Positions 12,601 to 21,600 of a stretch of 64,000 nt of DNA are shown here, piece after piece. The stretch lies in the NCBI RefSeq assembly GCF_004027225.2, contig NC_044279.2, positions 51,360,744 to 51,424,743 on the forward strand, read 5' to 3'. Positions within the stretch are counted from its first letter, which is position 1; each line of letters starts with the position of its first letter. Made by a program: the position numbers and the translations under genes. This DNA comes from Strigops habroptila (lineage: Eukaryota > Chordata > Aves > Psittaciformes > Psittacidae). Below the pieces are notes generated by a model. The model worked only from the letters and a program-made list of their open reading frames with translations. It was not told the DNA's origin and searched no databases.

Positions 12601-15600
12601 TGGAACAAGTAGGGGATAGCTCAAGCAGCTTAGGAACAGCAGCTCTGGTCTGGTCATAACTACTGTTACAGTAAAGTATTAAACAAAAGTAGTTTTCATT
12701 TGATTTTAAATTAAATTTAATGCATCATTAATATAATCCAAATTCAGTTGTTAAACCATTATAGCACTTGTTGGATGGAGCAGGTATGAATTTGAGTTAC
12801 ATTTTTGTAGCTTTAACCTTGGTTGCAGTTACATTATCCCCAAAACGTCTTGTACTGATGTATACCTTGTTTATCTTCCTTTTAGGTGAATAGGCTATGT
12901 AACATCATGCACACAAGCATAATACATCCACAACACAGATTGTACTGCTTTAGGTGTTCTCGTGAGAACCAGCAAAGCTTTTATACCTGTGTAAGTCTGG
13001 GTTTGGATATTCCCTAGAAACTTGTCTTTGCTTTGACCAAAAAGAATTTTTTTATATTAATAAAAAGATTGGGTTTTAATCTTCATTTTCTCCTGTATTC
13101 TGAAGGGCAAGAGATCACAAAAGAGACAGAATCATGTCAATACACTTTGAAAGTGTATTGAAAGATGTGACTTCCTTCCTTTTATCTGCTTCTCAGCCTT
13201 CCTCAGAGCCATAGCACGGTGTCTGTATACGTCTGGAGGCAGGCAAAGCTAATACAGGATGCAACCTACTATATTAAACTAGCTTTTTCCATAAGACAGA
13301 GAGACTTACTTATCAATGGCAGGTGATATCACATATGCAGACGTGGCAATGCTACCGAGGGAAAGACCACACATTCCTTCTCAGACATCAGTTCCAGGTA
13401 AAATATCTAATCAGCTCTCGTGCACACACTGTTTTCTCTTGAGTGCTCTCTCTTTCTCTCTTTTTCATTTTTAAAATTGTCTCTGGATAATATTAGAAGA
13501 ATGCTATAAAACACTGCTTGCAGAAGTCACAGGAAGGGTGAACATCTGCAAGTGATGGAAGAGATACTCATGAGATACCAATCAGCAAAGCTACAGAGCA
13601 GTGTCTCGGTTCTGGCCCTTTATTTTAAATAACAGTATGCAAAACAAAAATTGGTTATTTTTGAATAACGAGCATAATCTCTTTTTTTTTTTTAATCAGA
13701 TCTGTGCATTTTATGATGTCTTTATGGAAAAGGAATAGTAAATTAACTAGTAAATCAGAAAGCTAGTGGCAGTTGAAAGTGCAGTCACTGTCACTGAAGG
13801 AAGTACTGAATGACTCCTAAAATCCTCCTGCTCTTCCTCTTTAATTTTCCAGTAGTGATTTTCCTAAAACCACATTATCAATCTGTGATCACTTCATATA
13901 AATTTAACAGAAGACCAAGGATAAGTCAATATTCAGGGAAAAGAGATGATTTAAACAATTATTTTTTTTTAAGAACTAAGATTTCCACTACTTGGAAAAA
14001 AATCATTCATTCATGAAAGCATTTTGTCAAAATTCTGGATCACAGCTAATATAAATAACAACTTCTCACTATAAGCAAATAAGAAATGCGTGTCGTCAGA
14101 GTAAGATGATGTTTTCATTCTTCAAGGTTCATTAGTAATTAATGTATTTGATTACTTAAGGAAACAATATTGTGTGATGAGCATTTTTAGAAGATGTTCT
14201 ACTTACAGTGTAGATTAATAGTGATGATGGTGCTCTGAATGCATGTACTTAAATGATGGGGGGAATTATATTTTTACAAGACCTGTATCTAAAACATAGA
14301 AGTTCACTTTATTATACACCTAACAGAAAGTACTACCTTAGACTGTATGTTTACGCATCCATGGATGATGTTTGTACTCCTGTAACCTGTACAACGCAAA
14401 GTGCAGAGGCTTTGCCTAGAATTTCACCCAGTTTCTAAGAAGACATCAGATCTTGATTTGAAGACATCAAAATATGTCCCTTGATCATGCTGTCTGAAGG
14501 AAAAGCTTCAATTTGAATAGGCCAGGCTTTAATTTCCAATTCAAGTTCTCATTAGCATCTAGATAGTTCTTGTTAAGACTTTGTCAAATAGATTTTAGCA
14601 CTCAGTATTTTCTCACATGAAGTTACTGGCCACAGTAATCAAGTAATATCTCAGTGTCCTTTTGCCTTCAAGTCTTCCACTCTAGCTTTCCAAAGTTTTT
14701 CTGGTCATTTTCCAGTGTTTCCATCTCCTACCAAAAATATGCTCACTAGAGATGCACCCAGTATTTCCACAAGTCTCAGTTATGCTGTCTCAGTTATACA
14801 GAGACAAAAATATCTTTAATAATCTTTTCTTCACTGTTTATAATGCCCAATGTCTCCTTTCCCTCTGTCTCTCCCCCCCTTTATCTGCTTATACTAAAAC
14901 ACAGTTTGTTTGGTGGGGCTTGAACTTACAGGGCTATCATTATGGTTGTCTTTTCCTTTATCTTTTGTTAACCTTCCTGTTATTTTGGATTTTATTAGCA
15001 ATTATTTTTCTGCTTACTTTGACACAAATGGAAAAGGCACCAAATAGTATTGAGCATTATTGGACCTCATATAAGCATAGAACATGCTAGAAATACCTCC
15101 CTGATGACAATTATTTCTCTGTCTTCATCATTAACATATATTAACATGACTTTTATCACTATTAAAATAGACAAGAACTTGAGCCATATTATCATGCTTT
15201 AAAAATGCAAATGAACAATTTCAATTACTTCATGTTTTAAAACTTTGACTGAAATTCACAAATGCTCATCCAAGGTGAGAGTTCTTTCATTACAAGAAAT
15301 TCTTCTAAAAGAAAAGAGTAACTTTCAGGAAGAATGGGAGAAAATGGATTTTTTTTCTACAGAATAAGTTCTATAATTTTTAAAAACTTGATAGGAAATT
15401 CAGGAAAAAGTCTTGAAATGTGATGGACATGTTGAGCAATATTCATGAAACAGACTTAAGCTCAGTGTAAGTACAGCAATGATTAGTGTTAAGGTTCCCC
15501 ACTGCATAGTAGATCCTCCCTGAGATGCCCTGAAGTCCTTTATAGCTAATGGAGGAGAGTCTGGGATCCTAGCATGGTGAGCAATGAACTGCCCAAAGTG

Positions 15601-18600
15601 GCTGCCTAATAGCATAGAGCAATGACACAAGGTGCTGCTCAGCCAGCCGTTTCTGGGAGTAAGATCTGTCCCTACAAACTAGAAGGAGCTCTCTCCTACA
15701 TTGACTGGGCTCCAGGCTGCTTCAGACAGGACAGCATCTGCATGCCAAACACACTTAGAGCATGTCCCACTGTTCATAAAGAGGTTTCAATGCTTCCTCC
15801 TTTGGAGCAGGAATTTGAAGCTGATTCTCAAAGTGAGGATTCTCAGCTCCAAGGTGGGAGCTGTGGCAAGCATCACAAGCTCTCCCTTTGGCACTATTTC
15901 TGCGACACATTGAAATGTCTGCTGGAGAATGGCTCGTACCCACATCCCTCTCTTTGCCAGATTTTATGCCGGTCTTGCTCTTGGCCAGGGACGTCTGACT
16001 ATCTTGCAAAAAAAGAAGCAGCTTCAAGATGAGCATGGGGGAAAGCACTGCATATGGGTAAAACTGTCACCATGGAGGAGGGAGAGCTGGATTTAATTAC
16101 CACTGCAAATTCAGCGGATGAGTGCTCCGAGTGGCAGATTCTCAGACTTCAGGCAAGACTTCAAATCAGTAGTCTATAGGGAAGCAGAACATGCCCACCT
16201 CCTCCTGGCTGCATTTTGTGCAAGTTTCAGACTGTTAGGTGCAATTTACTGGAGTAGACACAAAAAACTATGAGTGGGGGGCATAGGTAATTTACCTTGC
16301 TAAAGTATCACTGCTGTCAAGGTCTGGTACACAGGAAAGGTAAACATGAAGGGAGCTGAATTTCTGCCAAAGTTTCTAGTCGTTGAGTAGGTGTTTTAAA
16401 TATATAAGATTTGGATTTGAGAATGAAAGTCTCTTTATAGATCCTTATTGCTGCTTTTCCTTATCCATGAGAAAGGGATTTGGTTTGGTTAAGTTATAGA
16501 GTTTCTTGGAGTTCTCCCAAAAACTGTTCTTATCTCAAAGTCTATTCAATGTATTTTCATAGAATTATAGAATCAACTAGGTTGGAAAAGACCTTTAAGA
16601 TCATCAAGTTTTGTGAGGATGCAGAAAAAGATATAAAAATCACTGGTGGCACAATTGCAAAAAATGTATAGGTTCGCAGTATAATGATAAGGAAAGCTCA
16701 CTCACTGAAATCTATAGAGTGGGAAAACTGTGTTAAATAATGTTTAATACAATGTAGCAATAAAAAATGTCTGCAGTGGCAAGTTTGGGGGGCTGCACCC
16801 AGAAAAGTAATCAAAATGGATTTGTTGTGATCCTGTTCCAATGGGAAGATCCATACCAGATTGTTACACAATCAGTTGAACTTCAGCTGTGAGTCAGGTG
16901 CTCTGAATTACAAGGACAAGGTGATTTTTGGATGCTCTAGTAGAGCATGTTGTGGAGGAGTTAGTACTTGGTACTACCTGTGAACATTCTTTGGTGGGCT
17001 TGCAGGTGCTTCCAAACAGATGTTCAAAAGTACAAAAGTGTTCCAAAAATAGAAGCAAAGATAATTACAGCCTGGAAATCCATTCTCTAAAGAAAGACTC
17101 AAGTTCCTAGTTTACTCAAGAATAATTTGAGAGTTATTTTATGATGATTCATAAATGATTACCTATAAGAACTTTCCTCTGGCAGAAAAACAAACCAAGA
17201 AGAGTTCAACTCCATTCTCAAACTAGCCCATGAATAGTTGTAGGCTGGTATTATTTCTCCCATTAGCTTCTTGTTCCCCTCTTTAGCCTCCTCAGCCTGT
17301 CCAGGCCTTGACGGGGTCCACTCTCTGCTGTACTCTCTCCAGCTTCCCCCAAGTCCCTGCTGAATGGAGTGGACCACATCTGGACACAATGTTCCAGGTG
17401 TGGCTGCAGCAGGAGCAAGTGGAGCAGCACAAGAACTTGCCTTCTTTTGCAAGCCAGTGCTCTCCTAATGCAGCCCCACTGGTAGCTTGCACAATCTGTA
17501 ATGATGAGGGTGCACTGTGGGCTCAGACTCAACCTGCTGTCCAGTGAATCCCAAGAGCCTGGTGTCTGTAAAGCCTGACACTTCTGGGTGACTGACCTGC
17601 CAGAAACACTCCCCATCTGCACATTCACCTCGTAGAAGCTTCCAGTAAATAGAGAGGTCTTTCTGCACTTGACAATTTGCATATAGAAATGAAGTGAAAT
17701 TTCAGTATTAGTAAGTGACAGAGATCTCCACCTAGTACCAGGACTACTTGTTGCTAAACTAGGTATGGGTGTGTAAGCATCCGGTAAAATTTAGTTTATG
17801 TGTTATTTTAAAAACACTTGCTGCCATCTGAGGACTTAACATTCAAATGACCATGTGCCAATACACACCATGATAGAAGTAATCCTTTCTTTTTTCAATA
17901 TTCAGTTCATGTGGATAATAATTTCTATTTCATACAGTCTGAGAGATGTTCTTTAAAGGAGAGGATCTATATTTGAGAGAGAAAATACTTAGTAACAGCA
18001 GCAGATTTTCTAAAGTACATATTTTAGAAGAAGTGTCTCTATTTGTAAGGCTCGTGCACTTGAAAGTTTGAAAGTCCTGACTGTTCTTTGAAAAATATTT
18101 ACACTCTAAGAAGAAAAACTTTTATGAGCATTTCTTTTGAGAAGAGTTACTTATCTATACAGTTAAATTTAACTTACAAATTTTCTTCAATTCATTGAAC
18201 TAATAAATTGCAATAAAGCAAGCAGCAAAGTGTATTAGGTCAGGTTCTCTAAAGCATAGAACAGCTTACCTGTACGAATAAATCTTATTTGCCTCAGGTC
18301 CTCAGTATTTTTCTTACTGTAAAGCCTCATCACACTTCAGTAATTCTCATACCAAAAACTACCTCATTTAACATAATAAGACTGTCTTCTTCCAAATTTT
18401 TCCCTAATCAGTGAGCTTTTATACAACACAAATTGCTTACTTCTTTTTAGAAGATCCAGTGATCACAAACTAAGGCTGTAGCACAAAGCTTATTCTTGAT
18501 TCAGATTGGTAAAATCTCACCATTTATGAAACCAAGATCAGTCTACCAAAGGTCCAAATACCTTCCATAAAACCAGACAGCAGTTCTACAAAATACCCAA

Positions 18601-21600
18601 ATAAAACAGAATTTTAAATGTTTTCAGAAAGAATCCACCTCACACCATGCGACTTTAATAGCTTTTTTGGTTGTTGTTGCTTTGGCAATGTGCACCCGGA
18701 AACGGGTATCTTCAACCACCAGATCCCTTCCTCTGCTATTACAGGCATCATGTAATATCCCAGCATAAACATTCACAAGTCAGGAATGCCCCCAAGAGTC
18801 ACCTTGCTGCATAAGCATTTCTCTGAGTGGCAGCTTTCCCTTTGGGATCTCTCTGGTCCACAAAAGGGTCATGGCTGTTAAGTCCGTATGATACCTCCTG
18901 AGGTGGCTTAGCAACAATGGAATATTTGTGATGGATAGTACCCAGGTCTTACACATCCTTCAGTTTGTCTGCCTGCCTCCTGGTCCAGCCATACAGGACC
19001 CAAGCAGTTCAAGTAAAGATTACGGAGGAGGCTTTTAGTTACTTCCTGGCAGCAGCAGGAAATCATCAGTCATCATCTTGCATGGTGTTTCTTAAAAGAA
19101 AAAGCTGAAATAGCAGCTATGGAAACACATGCCCCTTTTTATGCAGACTTGGTCTTCTGTGTAATTCTTTATTGTTTCTCCACTTAATGGCTTGTACAAC
19201 CCCAAATGTCAGCATTTCCCTACTCTTTAACAGGAAACACGATCACATACGCTGAGCTACGTGTGAAGCCGAAACCCAAAGGGAGCAGCAGATCAGAGAC
19301 TTCCGCTTCTGGTAGTGTGCTATTTTGCTTGGTCGTTGGTTACTAACTATAGATTTAATCTTTCCTATTACCCAACAGTAAAAGTTGTTATCAAGAGTCT
19401 TTACATACAATCTTTCAATAAAGAACAGATTTATCATTTAATACGGTTTCTTTTTTCTTTTCCTGGGTTCTCAGATGATACATTTTCCTTGTAAAAATAA
19501 TATTGAAAGAGATTTTTAAAATAATTTTTAAAAATGCCTTTGTGCCCTACATTGAAAATTTAGCAAAGGAAAGTAAAATTCCACATTTTTTTAGGAACCC
19601 AGCTGTGTCTCTGCAGGAACAGTCACAGGGACACCTTTGGCTTTGGAAGTAGCGTAATACCCAGCCCTCCATGTGCAGTTAGTGCGCTGATGGGTTGCCA
19701 GCCTCCCTGTATTGAAGGACATGTACTAGGCAAGGTCAGGCCCCCAGAAAGCTGCAAGGGAACATTACAAAATGTATCTCAGGCAGCCGGAAAGTGGTGC
19801 AGTTGCCTATCTATCTCATGCAGGCAAGGTCAGGAAAACAGCGGTTATGAAAGTGCAACTCTGTGGCTTGTGGAAATAGCACCTTGACCCAAATTTCCTC
19901 GGGTTCTGCCTCTTCCTGAGTGATTCACGCTCATGAGCTGATGAGTGTCAAACAGCTGGAGAGATGCTTGTCAGATGTACTTCACTGTGCTATGGTGTCA
20001 GTGTGGGTGTTTTTGTCTTATCTGTGAATTCAGGTAAGTTAGCTTTCAGGCATGCTAACACAGGAGAGCGCAACCAGAGGGCAGTAACGTACCACAGACC
20101 ATCCCTGATACTTTCCCCGATTTGCTCTGCAGGATCTTGCCGGGTGTGGGTGGGTAGGTGGCAGAAGGCAATGCCTGAGAAAATTAACTCAAAGGAGAAA
20201 GAGCGAATTCTTGATGGAATGATTGATTGAAAATCACTTGCTCTATCTGACCAAATGATCTTTCAGTTTCACTTGCATGTATGCAAAATGGATGCAAATT
20301 CTTAATGAGTAAAACGTCCCTGCATGCTTGCAAACAGCAGACTGAATTTAGGCAGATGATTTCTCTGTTGCTTTCATGTAAGAAACTCACATACATAAAG
20401 GCAGCGTTAATAGTGCAGAGACCTTAAGCCACTCTTTTTCCCACCCCCTCCAGGCTGCCGAGGCAGGCGCTCAGCCTGGTTCTACACGGCACTGGTCCTG
20501 GGAGTCCTTGTGCTCGTCCTGCTAAGTGTCGTAGCCGTACTAGCCAAGCAATGTGAGTAGATCCTTTGTCTCTTCATTGCAGACATGGTGAAATCTCACA
20601 GGCAGGGTCATGCCAAAAGAGAAATTCCCTTAGTGTTGCATGAAAGGTGCCAAGTTATACACAAATACAGGAAAATAAATGTGGCTTTCCATTTGCTACC
20701 TGTCATTTAACATATATAGTGCAGGTGAGGGGGAGTTGCTGCACTCTACCTTGTCATCAGTGACGCTGAAAAGCTGTAGAAGGTTTCAAATCATTATGAC
20801 AATCAAAACATTTGCACTTCCTGACTTAGAAGTCAAAAGTTGCATCCATGATGCTACTTTGAGACCATTTTGCTTAATTTCTTTGTAGGTTTGAACAAAT
20901 AAAATAAAATAAAAATCAGACTTCAGATCATTTCATTTAATCAGACTTCCCTGATACTAGTAATATCATAATCCATAGCGTGCTCCAGTTGCACAAGAAC
21001 TGTTCCAGAGGAGATATTCATCTCCTAAGAGAAAAGTCTTGAAAAACTTCAGAAAAAACATTCCTCCCAACTATCCCTAAAATCTCACAAAAATATGGTG
21101 TATTCTTTATGTAATGACAAACTTATTTTGTTTTTCTATACTGTCCATTTTGTTCAGCAGCCACATCCTTTGCCAGGGTATGGCAGTATACGCAGTATAC
21201 ACACACTGAGTATGCTCATAACTGAGAGTGTTACGCCCCAGTGTATATGTACATACACATACCCTCACATTCATGGTATAAGACTAAGTTTCCTTGACCC
21301 TGTTGTTAACCATAATCTCTTTTTTTGTTCAAGTTTTGAAGTGCAGAGCAGGAAAATCAGAAAGTTTGTCCCATATTGGTCTAAATAGCACTGCCAATCA
21401 CACCTCTTCAGAGAAGACTGTCTCGACAGCGCTCCTGAAATGGCTCATGGAGGAACTGTGTGAAGATGGACAGGGTGAGGAAAGTTAGTCCTTTCCCAGC
21501 ACAGAGGATGTGTTGGGTGTACAATTCTGTTGTCTCTGTTCCTATTTCTCTGGCACTCTGCAGTTTTTGGCGACTCACTGTTCTACCCAGGGAGCATGGT

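Larger units (their letters stand above)
5349..19963. other. Long intron or spacer between the two TM exons
   Basis: About 14.6 kb searched for stalk or CTLD landmarks (CPxxW, WIGL, WIC) without a convincing hit. It holds the CR1 pieces, GA tract and poly-T listed separately, plus A/C- and T/G-rich low-complexity at about 11630-11775. The rest is unremarkable AT-rich DNA. Confidence 0.5.

Noticed and set aside
15622-16032. 136-codon Cys-rich open frame (+)
   Set aside because: No domain motif, no splice context, and an overlapping open frame on the other strand. Likely chance.
16072-16152. ATG exon (+), acidic, with a GC-type donor
   Set aside because: Phase 0 does not fit either TM exon and the donor is non-canonical. 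No signalling motif.
16800-16830. TGG ATT TGT (W-I-C) on the + strand
   Set aside because: An in-frame TAA lies three codons upstream and no lectin sequence precedes it.
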